Source of the DNA: Halorubrum sp. GN11_10-6_MGM
Lineage (GTDB): Archaea > Halobacteriota > Halobacteria > Halobacteriales > Haloferacaceae
DNA: 64,000 bases
Assembly (NCBI RefSeq): GCF_005435165.1
Contig: NZ_SGUC01000004.1
Coordinates: 62,001 to 126,000, forward strand
Direction: 5' to 3'
Positions within the stretch are counted from its first letter, which is position 1. The number at the start of each line of letters is the position of its first letter. Positions 9,401 through 17,561 of the stretch are shown in pieces. The position numbers and the translations under genes were made by a program. Under the pieces are notes generated by a model, which worked only from the letters and a program-made list of their open reading frames with translations, searched no databases and was not told where the DNA came from.

Positions 9401-10335
9401 TCAACGAACACTACGCGCAGACGCTCGGAACGACGCGGGAGGCGCTCGAACGGACCCCGGTTTGGGAGGTCGTGAGCGACATCGACGCGGACGCGTTCGA
9501 CGCGTTCTGGTCGTCGTTCGCTCCCGACGAGACCCGTACCAACGAGACGGAGCACAGGCGGACCGACGGGTCGACCCTCCCCGTCGAAACCGTCACCACG
9601 GCGGTCGAGATCGACGGGGAGCGCCACCACGTCGTCACGGTCCGCGAGATCACCGGCCGACGCGAGCGGCGACAGCAGTCCGAGGTCCTCCACCGGATCA
9701 TCCGGCACAACCTCCGAAACGACCTGTCGGTCATCCTCGGCCACGCGGACATACTGACGTCGACGCTCGACGGCGACGCGGCGGACTCGGCGGCGACGAT
9801 CCTCGAGACGGCGGAGGACCTCCGCGGACTCACCGGCGCGGCGACCGACGCGGCGGATCTCATCGGCGGCGACATCGTCAGGAAACCGATCGACGCGGTC
9901 GAGGTGCTCCGTGAGGAAGTCGACCGGATCCGGGCCGACTCCGACGCCACGGTCCGGACCGACCTCCCCGAGGAGCGGTACGTGCTCGCCGACACCCCAC
10001 TCAAGATGGCGTTTCACCAGCTGCTCGCGAACGCCGTCGAACACAACGACGCGGAAGCGATCGAGATCGGCGTCCGCGTCTCGTCCGCCTCGGACCGCAC
10101 CGGCTGGTGTACGATCGAGATAACGGACAACGGGCCCGGGATCCCGGAGTACGAACTCAACGTGTTGACGGCGGGCGAGGAGACCTCGCTGAAACACGGA
10201 AGCGGGGTGGGACTCTGGATCGTCTACTGGGCGGTGACCCGATACGGGGGAGAACTCGACTTCGAGGAGTCGCCCTCCGGCGGCAGCACGGTCCGGATCG
10301 AACTCCCGGTGGCCGACCCCCCGGAGAACCGATGA
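6409..10335 (+). CDS. Multi-PAS/GAF histidine kinase with a LOV blue-light domain
   Basis: A 1308-residue soluble sensor kinase with no membrane segments. The visible order is a receiver-like N terminus (about 15-150) lacking a clear phosphoacceptor Asp, PAS (162-268), GAF (284-437), PAS (454-562), LOV-type PAS (568-685), GAF (695-845), PAS (851-964), PAS (971-1082), then phosphoacceptor His1100 in IIRHNLRNDLSVI and an HATPase domain (NAVEHN, DNGPGIP, GSGVGLWIV). The LOV domain contains GRNCRFLQG with Cys617, the residue that forms the flavin adduct in LOV photoreceptors. No output domain is present; the kinase and response regulator that follow are plausible partners. Confidence 0.9.
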   Translation: MIETRSDDLLDAGERPVLVVGDDEEVRERLGHVLKAVRSSDAVIAAHPSEAPVPGEDAEVAGVVYLTPPDGGTFPWDELAAPRATDGGPAGERAVPLLSAAVDADRCPVVVVGPDVDAAAAYEAGATEVVPLSVADHAEAVAEQIAETVDRHLDRGLAGDLLDETNDGMVVHDPETAEIVEANDRFYEMLGYDPETADVRLDDLTGHGEFTTDRAVSRIRDAADGSPSTFEWKDPTNDGSDLWVEVNVEAATLAGERYVVSSVRDINDRKERNRELEASRERLRRLQEITSDPDSDFDKQLQSLFEFGAEQLGVDIAYLGEVDEEGERFRVAHAYGDHPLLRAGAESDLAETYCRWTVDSIGEATYATESAEEADGVRNAAYERWGLECYLGARITVDGSLYGTLCFADDDPRTEPFSETERALVEYMAQWLEQELERRTYIEEVETAGRRLEDTFERVADAFFGVDEEWRIQYANEAGAEVLRQAMGEEYDDEELIGKILWKEIPEVADTEFYDRYHEAMRTQEPVTFEERYEPMDTWFEVRAYPDPDGLSVYFSDVTDRKERERELYILERAIQEASIPIVMADPHEPDAPLVFVNEAFEELTGYDASEAVGRNCRFLQGPDTDPESVAELREAIENEETLVTEILNYTADGRPFWNRIELTPIYDEDGELLRYLGSQYDVTERRRNREVRRQLLATTRDLMDASTPGEIASIVSDAAVEVLEHDLNAVYLFEDEEPTGRPEPTVVSEAVTESPADLAAGADRGLLRRALDEGEPVVVDDVAEHEDVPTAAVAPVRSLLFLPLGERGVLVVGSGDVSSFDAAETDRAELLTTNAGRALDRTERRAELERYETLFETVQDKLYVADADGYVEMVSEPLADAVGKPPADIVGDHLSEFVTEDTVAEGQGLVFDLLVTPDATSSVYEGALRHVDGTERPVEIEMSLLPYDDGFRGTVGAVRDISERRRREEELDVFQRAIDEAGIGVAVYDRNGRFEYVNEHYAQTLGTTREALERTPVWEVVSDIDADAFDAFWSSFAPDETRTNETEHRRTDGSTLPVETVTTAVEIDGERHHVVTVREITGRRERRQQSEVLHRIIRHNLRNDLSVILGHADILTSTLDGDAADSAATILETAEDLRGLTGAATDAADLIGGDIVRKPIDAVEVLREEVDRIRADSDATVRTDLPEERYVLADTPLKMAFHQLLANAVEHNDAEAIEIGVRVSSASDRTGWCTIEITDNGPGIPEYELNVLTAGEETSLKHGSGVGLWIVYWAVTRYGGELDFEESPSGGSTVRIELPVADPPENR

Positions 10336-10433
10336 CCGGCGGTCGAGGGGAGGCGATCGTCGCGGCCCGCCCGCCGGACTCACGTCCTCACCCGTCGTCA
10401 CGACTAAATATCGGGGCGGGATAGGGGGCCACC

Positions 10434-12449
10434 ATGGTTCTCCGAGAGCGGGTCACGTACGGTCACGGCCTGCTCGCCGTCAGCCTCGCTCTCCTCTGTG
10501 TCCCGCTTTTCGACATGTGGGACGACGTCGCCGTTCAGGGAGACACGGTGCTTTCGACCGTCCTCGAAAACTCCGTGTTCCTCGGGCTCTGCGTGCTGTT
10601 CGTGGGACTGAGCGCGTGGCTGCTGCGAAGCGACTGGGACGAGCGCTACGTCCGTATCGTCGCCCGTTGGTCCGCGCTCGGGACCCTGTCCGTCGCGGCC
10701 GTATACGCTTGGGTCCTCGGGTTTCAGGCGCTGGTCCAAGGCGAGCTGAAGCCGTACGTCATCGCCGCCGACGGGGTCGTCATCGGCGGTATCGTCCTGT
10801 TCGCCGCCGGCGTGTACAACGCCCGGAGCCGGATGGAGGGCGACGCCCTCGCGGTCGAGCGCGACCGCGTCGCCGCCCTGTTCGAGAACACCTCCGACGC
10901 CGTCGCCGCGGTCGCGCTCGACGGCGGAACCGCGACGGTGACGGAGGCGAACGACGCCTTCGCGACCGCGTTCAGGACCGACGCGGAGTCGGTCGTTGGC
11001 CGCCCCGTGACGGCGGTGCTCGCCGACGCGACGGCGCCGGTCGAGCGCGAGCGCGACGGCGACGCGCCGATCGGCGCCGACCGCGACGAGGCGCCCGTGG
11101 AACGGGTCGATGACGTCGTCGGCGACCCGGACGACCGCGCCGAGGTCCGGTTCGACATCGGCGGGACCACGCGGGACTTCATCGTGACCTACGTCCCGGT
11201 CGGGGAGCCGTCCGCCGCGGCGCGCAGCGCCTCCGGGTTCGTCATGTTCACCGAGATCACTGCCCAGAAGGAGAGGGAACGGCAGTTCGAGCGGATCGGA
11301 ACGGGGAGTGACGACCTCATCGAAACGCGGTCGGTCGACGACGCGCTCGGCGTCGTCCGGGAGATCACCGCCGACCTGTTCGACGGCGCGTTCGTCGGCG
11401 TCTGGGAGCACGACCGGTCGACAGACAGCTACCGGCCCCGACGCCAGACGGCGGCGGACGGCGGCGACGCGGAACCGGCGCTCCCGACCTTCGACGCGAG
11501 CGGGGGCGAGGTGGACCTGATCGGGGGAGTCGACGCCACGGACGGCGTCTCCGAGTTCGACCCCGACGAGCTGGCGACCGTCTTGGCGGAGCGTGGCCAC
11601 GCGGTCGAGACGACGCTCGTCAGGCGGATCACGGACCGGCACTTCCTCGTCGTCGCCCGCGCCGACGAGACGGTCTCGCAGACCGAGTCGTACCTGCTCG
11701 ACCTGCTCGTCGCCAACGCGCGGACGGTCGTCCAGCGTATCGACCGGGAGGACCGCCTCGAACGTCGGAACGACCAGCTGGAGTTCGTCAACAGCCTGCT
11801 CCGACACGACATCCAGAACTCGATGACGATCATCAACGCCCGGGGAGAGGTGTTGGCCGACGCGACGGAGGGGAAAGAGGCCGACTACGCGGACACGATC
11901 GTCGAACAGAGCGACGACGTCAGCGCGCTCATCGAACGGTTCCGGACGCTGTTGAACGTGTTAACGGAAGACGAGGTGGCGTTGGAGTCGGTCGCGGTCG
12001 GGCCGATCGTCGACGACCGGGCGAACGTGACGAGTTCGATGTATCCGGGGGCGACGATACGCGCCGAGGCGCCGGACGGCGTCTCGGTCCTCGCGAACGA
12101 GACGCTCGAGAACGTCCTCGACAACCTGATCCGGAACGCCGTCGAACACAACGACACGGACTCGCCCACCGTCGAGATATCGGTCACCGAGGCGGAACAC
12201 TCGGTCACGATCGAAGTCGCCGACGACGGTCCGGGCGTCCCTGAGGACGAGCGGGACGTGGTGTTCCGGCGCGGCAACCGCGGACTCAAGCAGGCCGGCA
12301 TCGGCTCCGGGTTCGGGCTCTTCTTCGCCGACACGCTCGTCGACGCGTACGGCGGGTCGATCGCGATCAGGGACAACGAGCCGCGGGGCGCGGTGTTCGC
12401 CGTGACGCTCCCGAAACCGGACGGGCCCAGTGGCGATTCGGCGTCCTGA
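10434..12449 (+). CDS. Membrane histidine kinase with PAS sensor
   Basis: A 671-residue protein with about four hydrophobic segments in residues 10-130 (LLAVSLALLCVPLF, SVFLGLCVLFVGLSAWLL, LGTLSVAAVYAWVL, GVVIGGIVLFAAGVY). A PAS domain (about 145-280) and a GAF-like segment (about 298-430) follow. The phosphoacceptor is His458 in LLRHDIQNSMTII, and the HATPase domain has NAVEHND, DDGPGVP and GSGFGLFF. It starts 98 nt after the LOV kinase, behind its own AT-rich element (CTAAATATC near 10404-10412). It is followed at once by a response regulator, so the pair probably works together. The signal is unknown. Confidence 0.88.
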   Translation: MVLRERVTYGHGLLAVSLALLCVPLFDMWDDVAVQGDTVLSTVLENSVFLGLCVLFVGLSAWLLRSDWDERYVRIVARWSALGTLSVAAVYAWVLGFQALVQGELKPYVIAADGVVIGGIVLFAAGVYNARSRMEGDALAVERDRVAALFENTSDAVAAVALDGGTATVTEANDAFATAFRTDAESVVGRPVTAVLADATAPVERERDGDAPIGADRDEAPVERVDDVVGDPDDRAEVRFDIGGTTRDFIVTYVPVGEPSAAARSASGFVMFTEITAQKERERQFERIGTGSDDLIETRSVDDALGVVREITADLFDGAFVGVWEHDRSTDSYRPRRQTAADGGDAEPALPTFDASGGEVDLIGGVDATDGVSEFDPDELATVLAERGHAVETTLVRRITDRHFLVVARADETVSQTESYLLDLLVANARTVVQRIDREDRLERRNDQLEFVNSLLRHDIQNSMTIINARGEVLADATEGKEADYADTIVEQSDDVSALIERFRTLLNVLTEDEVALESVAVGPIVDDRANVTSSMYPGATIRAEAPDGVSVLANETLENVLDNLIRNAVEHNDTDSPTVEISVTEAEHSVTIEVADDGPGVPEDERDVVFRRGNRGLKQAGIGSGFGLFFADTLVDAYGGSIAIRDNEPRGAVFAVTLPKPDGPSGDSAS

Positions 12450-12483
12450 CTTCCGGACGCGTGCCGCGGCTCGTTGTCGCCCG

Positions 12484-12492
12484 TTATATATA
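12484..12492 (+). promoter_or_regulatory. TATA box of the HalX response regulator
   Basis: TTATATATA stands out in GC-rich sequence about 43 nt before the ATG at 12535. It implies that the regulator and the overlapping downstream gene have their own promoter and a short 5' leader. Confidence 0.6.
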
Positions 12493-12534
12493 CCCGGCGC
12501 GAGAGGGTTTTCACGATCCGACAGGTGTTGCTCG

Positions 12535-13149
12535 ATGACAACTACTGAGCCCCCGGTCGTCCTCGCTGTCGACGACGACGAGAAGCTGCTGGAGACATAC
12601 GAGATCTGGCTGTCGGCCGACTACGACCTCCGGACCGCGACCGGGGGCGAAGAGGCCTTGGCGAAGCTGGACGAGGCGGTCGACGTGGTCCTCCTCGACC
12701 GGTTGATGCCCGACCTCTCGGGCGACGACCTCCTCGAAGCGATCCGGGACCGCGACGTCGACTGCCGGGTGGCGATGGTCACCGCGGTCGAGCCGGACCT
12801 CGACATCGTCGAGATGCCGTTCGACACGTACGTCGCCAAGGCGATAGACGAGTCGACGATCAGGGAGACGATCGAGCGCCTCCTCGCCCGGGCCGACCAC
12901 GACGACCGACTACGCGAGCACTACGCCGTCGCGGAGAAGCTGGCGACGCTCGAACGCCGGAAGCCGGAGTCGGAGCTCGCCGCCAGCGCCGAGTACCAGG
13001 ACCTGATCGACCGGTTCGAGGAGCTCGACTCGACACTGGCGGACACCGGGGAGTCGCTCGACAGGGACGACATCGTGAGCGAGATCGCACGGGCGGAGCC
13101 GGCGGATCGCATCGACGAGGCTGCGGACCACCCCGAGGACAAGCCATGA
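12535..13149 (+). CDS. HalX-type response regulator
   Basis: A 204-residue protein with an N-terminal receiver domain (VLAVDDDEKLLETYEIWL) and phosphoacceptor Asp55 in VVLLDRLMPD. Conserved T/K positions follow (AMVTAVEP, YVAKAID). The C-terminal half is helical (RLREHYAVAEKLATLERRKPE), as in the haloarchaeal HalX domain, which replaces a classical DNA-binding output domain. ATG at 12535 is used because the receiver begins directly after it and the TATA box lies upstream. The stop overlaps the next start by 4 nt (ATGA), so the two are probably translated together. It is likely phosphorylated by one of the two kinases upstream. Confidence 0.9.
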   Translation: MTTTEPPVVLAVDDDEKLLETYEIWLSADYDLRTATGGEEALAKLDEAVDVVLLDRLMPDLSGDDLLEAIRDRDVDCRVAMVTAVEPDLDIVEMPFDTYVAKAIDESTIRETIERLLARADHDDRLREHYAVAEKLATLERRKPESELAASAEYQDLIDRFEELDSTLADTGESLDRDDIVSEIARAEPADRIDEAADHPEDKP

Positions 13150-13829
13150 CCGACATCGCCGCGTCACGACCGTACGAACTGCTCGACGACGAAGACGGCG
13201 ACGCGCCGCTGACGATACCCGCGGGGAGCAGCGTGCTCGTCACCGCGTCCGGTCACGGCGGGCAGCGCTTCATCGAGGAGCAGCTGGGTCGCGGGGCCCG
13301 GAACGGCGAGCAGACGCTGGTCGTCACGACCGACGACGCCGCCGGGACCGTTTCCGACGCCGTCGCCGAGGCGGCGGGCGTCGAGCGGTCCGGCCTCGCC
13401 GAGCGCCTGCGCGTCATCGACTGTCAGACCGATCGGATCGCCGCCGACAGCGAGCCGATCGTCACCCAGAACGTCGACACGCCGCGAGCCCTGACCGACA
13501 TCGGCATCGGGTTCAAGGAGGCGTTCGACGAGTTCGAGGCGGCCGACCCGGACCGGATCAGGGTCGGACTCCTCTCGCTTTCCGTCGTGCTCTCCTACGT
13601 CGACCGCGAGACCGTCTACCGGTTCTGTCAGACGCTCTCCCGTGCGATCCGACAGGAGAACGCCGTCGGATTCTTCCTCCTCACCACCGCGGCCCACGAC
13701 GAGGAGACGGAGAACACCCTTCGGCGAGCGTTCGACGGGACCGTCGAGGTCCGGGACGAGGACGGCATCTCCGCGCGCGTCGTCGGCATCGACGGGGTCT
13801 CGGCCGACTGGCGTTCCGTCGACGACTGA
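13146..13829 (+). CDS. RecA/KaiC-like protein with degenerate ATP-binding loop
   Basis: A 227-residue protein with the layout of archaeal RAD55/KaiC-like ATPases: a first strand and loop (GSSVLVTASGHGGQRFIEEQL), a second strand (QTLVVTT) and later VGLLSLSVVLSYVDRETVYRFCQTL and AVGFFLLTT, resembling the Walker B strand. The phosphate loop lacks GKT/GKS, so ATP binding is doubtful. It overlaps the HalX regulator by 4 nt. Similar degenerate proteins occur beside haloarchaeal signalling genes and may bind or modulate the regulator. The function is not established; the fold assignment rests on pattern only. Confidence 0.7.
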   Translation: MTDIAASRPYELLDDEDGDAPLTIPAGSSVLVTASGHGGQRFIEEQLGRGARNGEQTLVVTTDDAAGTVSDAVAEAAGVERSGLAERLRVIDCQTDRIAADSEPIVTQNVDTPRALTDIGIGFKEAFDEFEAADPDRIRVGLLSLSVVLSYVDRETVYRFCQTLSRAIRQENAVGFFLLTTAAHDEETENTLRRAFDGTVEVRDEDGISARVVGIDGVSADWRSVDD

Positions 13830-13927
13830 GTGGCCTCGCCGCGGCGATCCGCCCCCGACTTCCGTCCCCGCGCGGGCGACGCGATCGAGGGGAACCCTTT
13901 TTGACGGGTCGGCGGGTACTCCGCGCT

Positions 13928-14269
13928 ATGACCGAGTACACCGTCGAGTTCGTCGGCACCGGCGAGACGATCGAGGTGGCCGACACGGAGACGATCCTCA
14001 GCGCCTGCTTCGAGGAGGGGATCGCCCAGGAGTACTCCTGCCGCGTCGGGATGTGTCTCGCCTGTTCCGCCGAGATAATCGAGGGCGAGGTGACCCAGCC
14101 CGCGGCCCGCGGGTTCACCGACGAGGAGGCGGAGAACTACGCGCTCACCTGTATGGCCCGCCCGCAGTCCGATCTGAAGCTCGACCGCGGGAAGTACCCG
14201 CCGAGCATCGAGGACGACGCGGCGACCGCGGCGGGCGAGGGCGACGGCGCGGCCGCGGACGACGACTGA
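13928..14269 (+). CDS. 2Fe-2S ferredoxin, plant/halobacterial type
   Basis: A 113-residue electron carrier with the CxxxxCxxC...C cluster: Cys38, Cys43 and Cys46 in YSCRVGMCLACSAEI, and Cys75 in YALTCMARP. The N-terminal beta strands (YTVEFVGTGETIEV) and the acidic tail rich in Ala/Asp are typical of haloarchaeal ferredoxins. It lacks the long inserted acidic domain of the major Halobacterium ferredoxin, so it may be a secondary ferredoxin. ATG at 13928 is chosen. A T-rich element (CCCTTTTTGACG) lies about 25 nt upstream. Redox partners cannot be told from the context. Confidence 0.88.
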   Translation: MTEYTVEFVGTGETIEVADTETILSACFEEGIAQEYSCRVGMCLACSAEIIEGEVTQPAARGFTDEEAENYALTCMARPQSDLKLDRGKYPPSIEDDAATAAGEGDGAAADDD

Positions 14270-14289
14270 CCGTTCGCCGATCGCTCCTC

Positions 14290-14607
14290 TTACTCGACGC
14301 GCTCGAACCGGTGTCGGACCACGTCGGCGTCGTCGTCCCACTCGAAGCTGCCGCCGTGCGCGCGGACCATGCGCTCCTTGTACGCCGAAAGCGACGGCGA
14401 CCCCTCGCGTTTGGCGTCTTTGTCGGTCATGTCGCCGAGCGTGCGCTCGGTTACCTCGGTCAGTTCGAAGGCGACGCCGTCGACCTCGAAGGTTTCACCC
14501 TCGCCGCCGTACCGGTTCCCCCGGTGGAGCTGTGTCACGTCCCCGTCGAGGGCGGCCTGCTTCACGCGGTCGTTCGGGAGCAGGTCGCTCGGATCGTTGT
14601 CGGACAT
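14290..14607 (-). CDS. ASCH-like domain protein
   Basis: A 105-residue soluble protein. The order VTQLHRGNRYGGEGETFEVDG, FELTEVTERTLGDMTDKDAKREG, LSAYKERM and the closing VVRHRFERV resembles the ASCH fold, a small beta-barrel related to PUA that binds RNA or modified nucleosides. A TATA-like CTTATAAATC lies on its strand at about 14630-14639, roughly 25 nt before the ATG at 14607. It is convergent with the ferredoxin gene. The domain call is by eye and the function is unknown. Confidence 0.6.
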   Translation of the reverse strand: MSDNDPSDLLPNDRVKQAALDGDVTQLHRGNRYGGEGETFEVDGVAFELTEVTERTLGDMTDKDAKREGSPSLSAYKERMVRAHGGSFEWDDDADVVRHRFERVE

Positions 14608-14794
14608 GGCCGACCGTTGGGTCCGGATCGATTTATAAGCGGGGACGCGGCCCGGGCGGCTCGGGAGCGTGCGAACGATCCCCGCGTTCTGCGAATCTCG
14701 AAACCGTCGGACACAGGGATGCGCACGGACGTGAACACCCGACTCGGCGGCCGAGCCGAGGGATTCAAGATACTGCCGGGTCCCATCTCAGACG

Positions 14795-15742
14795 ATGCGA
14801 CAGGACCACCTCATCACCGCGACCCAGCTCTCGCGGGATGACATCGAGGCCGTGCTCGACCGGGCCCGAGCGGTCGCCGACGACCCCGCCGCCTACGCGG
14901 ACCGGCACGCCGGGCGGGTGCTCGCGCTCTGTTTCTTCGAGCCGAGCACGCGCACGCGGATGAGCTTCGACAGCGCGGCGAAGCGCCTCGGCATGAACAC
15001 GGTCGGCATGGGCGACGTCGACTCCTCGTCCGTCTCGAAGGGGGAGTCGCTGTCCGACACCGTCCGCGTCATCGAGGGGTACGCCGATGCCCTCGTCCTC
15101 CGCCACCCCAGCGAGGGCGCCGCGACGCTCGCCGGCGAGCGCGTCGACGTCCCGGTCGTCAACGCGGGCGACGGCGCCGGGCAACACCCCTCTCAGACCC
15201 TCCTCGACCTCCACACGATCCGCGAGGACCACGGGCTCGACGACCTCACGATCGGGATCATGGGCGACCTGAAGTACGGGCGGACGGTCCACTCGCTGGC
15301 CGCCGCGCTCACGGAGTTCGACGCCAACCAACACTTCATCAGCCCCGAGTCGCTGCGGCTCCCGCGCTCCGTGCGCTTCGACCTCCACGAGACGGGCGCG
15401 CAGATACGCGAACACGAGGAGCTGGAGCCGGTCTTAGACGAGCTGGACGTGCTGTACGTCACCCGTATCCAGAAGGAGCGGTTCCCCGACGAGAACGAGT
15501 ACCACCGCGTCGCGGGCGAGTACCGGATCGACGCCGAGATGCTCGACGACGCGCCCGACGACCTCACCGTGATGCACCCGCTCCCGCGCGTCGACGAGAT
15601 CGCGCCCGAGGTCGACGAAACCGACCACGCGCGCTATTTCGAGCAGGCGCACAACGGGATTCCGGTGCGGATGGCGCTGCTCGACACGCTGTTGGAGAAC
15701 GCGAACGCCGCCGGCGACGAGGGGTCGGAGGTGGACCGATGA
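14795..15742 (+). CDS. pyrB: Aspartate carbamoyltransferase catalytic subunit
   Basis: A 315-residue enzyme that joins carbamoyl phosphate and aspartate, the committed step of pyrimidine synthesis. The carbamoyl-phosphate motif [11 protein letters not shown], the second-subunit loop region ([12 protein letters not shown]), [26 protein letters not shown] and the aspartate-domain segment [15 protein letters not shown] are all present, and the length is normal. The start [18 protein letters not shown] matches other archaeal PyrB. Its stop overlaps the pyrI start by 4 nt (ATGA), so the two subunits are translationally coupled and likely made in equal amounts. Confidence 0.96.
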   Translation: MRQDHLITATQLSRDDIEAVLDRARAVADDPAAYADRHAGRVLALCFFEPSTRTRMSFDSAAKRLGMNTVGMGDVDSSSVSKGESLSDTVRVIEGYADALVLRHPSEGAATLAGERVDVPVVNAGDGAGQHPSQTLLDLHTIREDHGLDDLTIGIMGDLKYGRTVHSLAAALTEFDANQHFISPESLRLPRSVRFDLHETGAQIREHEELEPVLDELDVLYVTRIQKERFPDENEYHRVAGEYRIDAEMLDDAPDDLTVMHPLPRVDEIAPEVDETDHARYFEQAHNGIPVRMALLDTLLENANAAGDEGSEVDR

Positions 15743-16197
15743 GCGAACACGAGCTCCGGGTCTCGAAGATCCGCGACGGCACCGTCATCGACCACGTCGA
15801 GGCCGGACAGGCGCTCAACGTCCTCGCCATCCTCGGCATCGACGGCTCGGAGGGATTCGGGGTCTCCGTCGGGATGAACGTCCCCTCCGACCGGCTCGGC
15901 CGCAAGGACATCGTGAAGGTGGAGGATCGAGAGCTGTCGCAGTCCGAGGTCGACGTCCTCTCGCTCATCGCGCCCGAGGCGACGATCAACATCGTCCGCG
16001 AGTTCGAGGTCGTCGAGAAGAACCGCGTCACGCGTCCCGACAGCGTGACGGGGGTGCTTTCCTGTCCCAACCGCAACTGTATCACGAACGCCGGCGAGCC
16101 CGTCCAGACCCGGTTCGACGTGGTCACCGACGGCGTGCGCTGCGACTACTGCGCGACGATCCTGCGCGCCGACATCGCCGAGCACATCGACGTGTGA
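15739..16197 (+). CDS. pyrI: Aspartate carbamoyltransferase regulatory subunit
   Basis: A 152-residue subunit that binds nucleotides and controls PyrB allosterically. The N-terminal allosteric domain includes [20 protein letters not shown] and [20 protein letters not shown]. The C-terminal zinc domain has four cysteines as CPNRNC and CDYC, which clamp the regulatory subunit to the catalytic trimer. It is coupled to pyrB by a 4-nt overlap. Nothing is missing, so feedback-regulated holoenzyme is expected. Confidence 0.96.
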   Translation: MSEHELRVSKIRDGTVIDHVEAGQALNVLAILGIDGSEGFGVSVGMNVPSDRLGRKDIVKVEDRELSQSEVDVLSLIAPEATINIVREFEVVEKNRVTRPDSVTGVLSCPNRNCITNAGEPVQTRFDVVTDGVRCDYCATILRADIAEHIDV

Positions 16198-16291
16198 CGT
16201 CGGCGCCGGCGCGCCGTCTCGCCTTCCGATCCGCCGCCCGGACCGACCCCCGTCCGGTAGATTTTAGCGCCCGCCGCACGACGTGTCTCGT

Positions 16292-16387
16292 ATGAGCAAG
16301 AAAGCCAAGCTCGTCCTCGTGCTGTCGCTCGTCGCGCTCGCGTACTTCCTCTTCGCCGGCGACAAGCAGCCGGTCGAAGTCGAGTAA
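16292..16387 (+). CDS. 31-residue membrane microprotein
   Basis: An ATG at 16292 opens a 31-codon frame: a basic start (MSKKAK), one hydrophobic segment (LVLVLSLVALAYFLFA), then a short polar tail (GDKQPVEVE). That is the layout of a single-pass membrane peptide. A T-rich element (ATTTTAG) at 16261-16267 lies about 25-30 nt upstream, the normal promoter distance for a leaderless gene. It is flanked by pyrI and an unknown gene on the same strand. The sequence supports a real gene, but expression is unproven and the role unknown. Confidence 0.6.
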   Translation: MSKKAKLVLVLSLVALAYFLFAGDKQPVEVE

Positions 16388-16516
16388 CGCCGCCCGGCAA
16401 CGTTCGACTCGCCCCGTACCGAATCAGTCGCCGAACCGCACCGCTCCTCGGCGCGCCTCGCGCGTCGACGGCCGCGATACCCTCCGTTTTTACCGACCTG
16501 TCCCCTAGTCGGCTCC

Positions 16517-17377
16517 ATGTACGGGGTCGTCACGCGCAACGCCGACGAAGTCGCGATGGAGCCGTTCGACCTCGGGTTCTACGAGGTCAAAGACGTCACG
16601 GGGCGGGCGGCCGAACCCCTGCCGAACGCGGTGAACATGGTGTCGTGTTTCGGCGACAACGCCGCCGCGAGCGAGGACGACGACCTCGTCCCGGTCGACG
16701 AGCGCGGCGAGCCCGCGACCCGCGACCGCGAGTACTTCGACTGGGCGTACATCTGCCCGACGCACCCCGAGTACCGCGAGGGACTGCTGGAGATAATCGC
16801 CGACTGCGCCGCCGAGAGCGACGACGTCCGCCTCGACGACGTGGGATTCCCCCGCGAGGGGTTCTGTCACTGCGACCGCTGTGAGCGCCTGTTCGCCGAG
16901 AGCGACCGCGACGACTTCGCCGACTGGCGCGCCGACGTGATCAGCGACTTCGTCGCCGAGGCCGCGGAGCTGGTCCCCGGCCGCCTCCTGCTCACGCTGT
17001 ACCCCGACCCGTACCCGGACCACCTCTACGAGCGAGCCGGCCTCGACTTAGACCGGCTCGCCGAGTACGTCGACGAGTTCGTCGTCCCGCTGTACGACAC
17101 CGAGTATGCGACGACCTACTGGCTGGAGACTATCGCTCGCGGGTTCCGCTCGCGGCTCGGCGGCGACTACGACCTCCACGGCGCGCCGCCGGAGACGCCG
17201 TTCTCGCTGGAGCTGTACGCGGTCGAGGTCGACGTCGACGACCTGATCCACGCGACCGAGGTCGCCGAGACGTACGCCAAGGACGTGTTCTTCGGCTACG
17301 ACGCGAACAACGCCGCCGCCGCCGTCCGTCGGAAGGACGCCGACTCGCGCGACGGCGAGGTCCACCGGCCGGAGTAA
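16517..17377 (+). CDS. Unrecognised 286-residue protein with CxxC motif, possibly TIM-barrel-like
   Basis: A soluble protein whose repeated strand-helix elements (FDWAYICPTHPEYREGLLEII, VRLDDVGFPREGFCHCDRCERLF, RLLLTLYPDPYPDHLYERAGL, VDEFVVPLYDTEYATTYWLET, DVFFGYDANNAAAAV) suggest an (alpha/beta)8 barrel of the glycoside-hydrolase type. FCHCDRC near residue 119 could bind a metal. Acidic residues at strand ends (LDDVGFP, PLYDTEYAT) could be catalytic. I do not know the family and name no substrate. A T-rich element (CGTTTTTACC) at about 16488 precedes the ATG at 16517. Confidence 0.65.
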   Translation: MYGVVTRNADEVAMEPFDLGFYEVKDVTGRAAEPLPNAVNMVSCFGDNAAASEDDDLVPVDERGEPATRDREYFDWAYICPTHPEYREGLLEIIADCAAESDDVRLDDVGFPREGFCHCDRCERLFAESDRDDFADWRADVISDFVAEAAELVPGRLLLTLYPDPYPDHLYERAGLDLDRLAEYVDEFVVPLYDTEYATTYWLETIARGFRSRLGGDYDLHGAPPETPFSLELYAVEVDVDDLIHATEVAETYAKDVFFGYDANNAAAAVRRKDADSRDGEVHRPE

Positions 17378-17561
17378 GCGAGGGGTTTTATACCCGGACG
17401 GCCGACGCTTACTCGACCGGCCGCCGGCGTGCGACACACCGGTCGTCTCGCGTTCGCGCGAGGCGGTCGCCTTTCAACGTCCGCGCCGTAGCGGCGGTCG
17501 CTTCACATCCGTGAGCCGCCGGCTCGTCCGGGAGCAGCCGGCTTCCCCGAGAGGCGTGGAC

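Noticed and set aside
7473-9914. 813-codon plus-strand frame within the LOV kinase
   Set aside because: It is an Arg/Gly/Pro-rich alternate frame of a gene whose domains are clear in the main frame.
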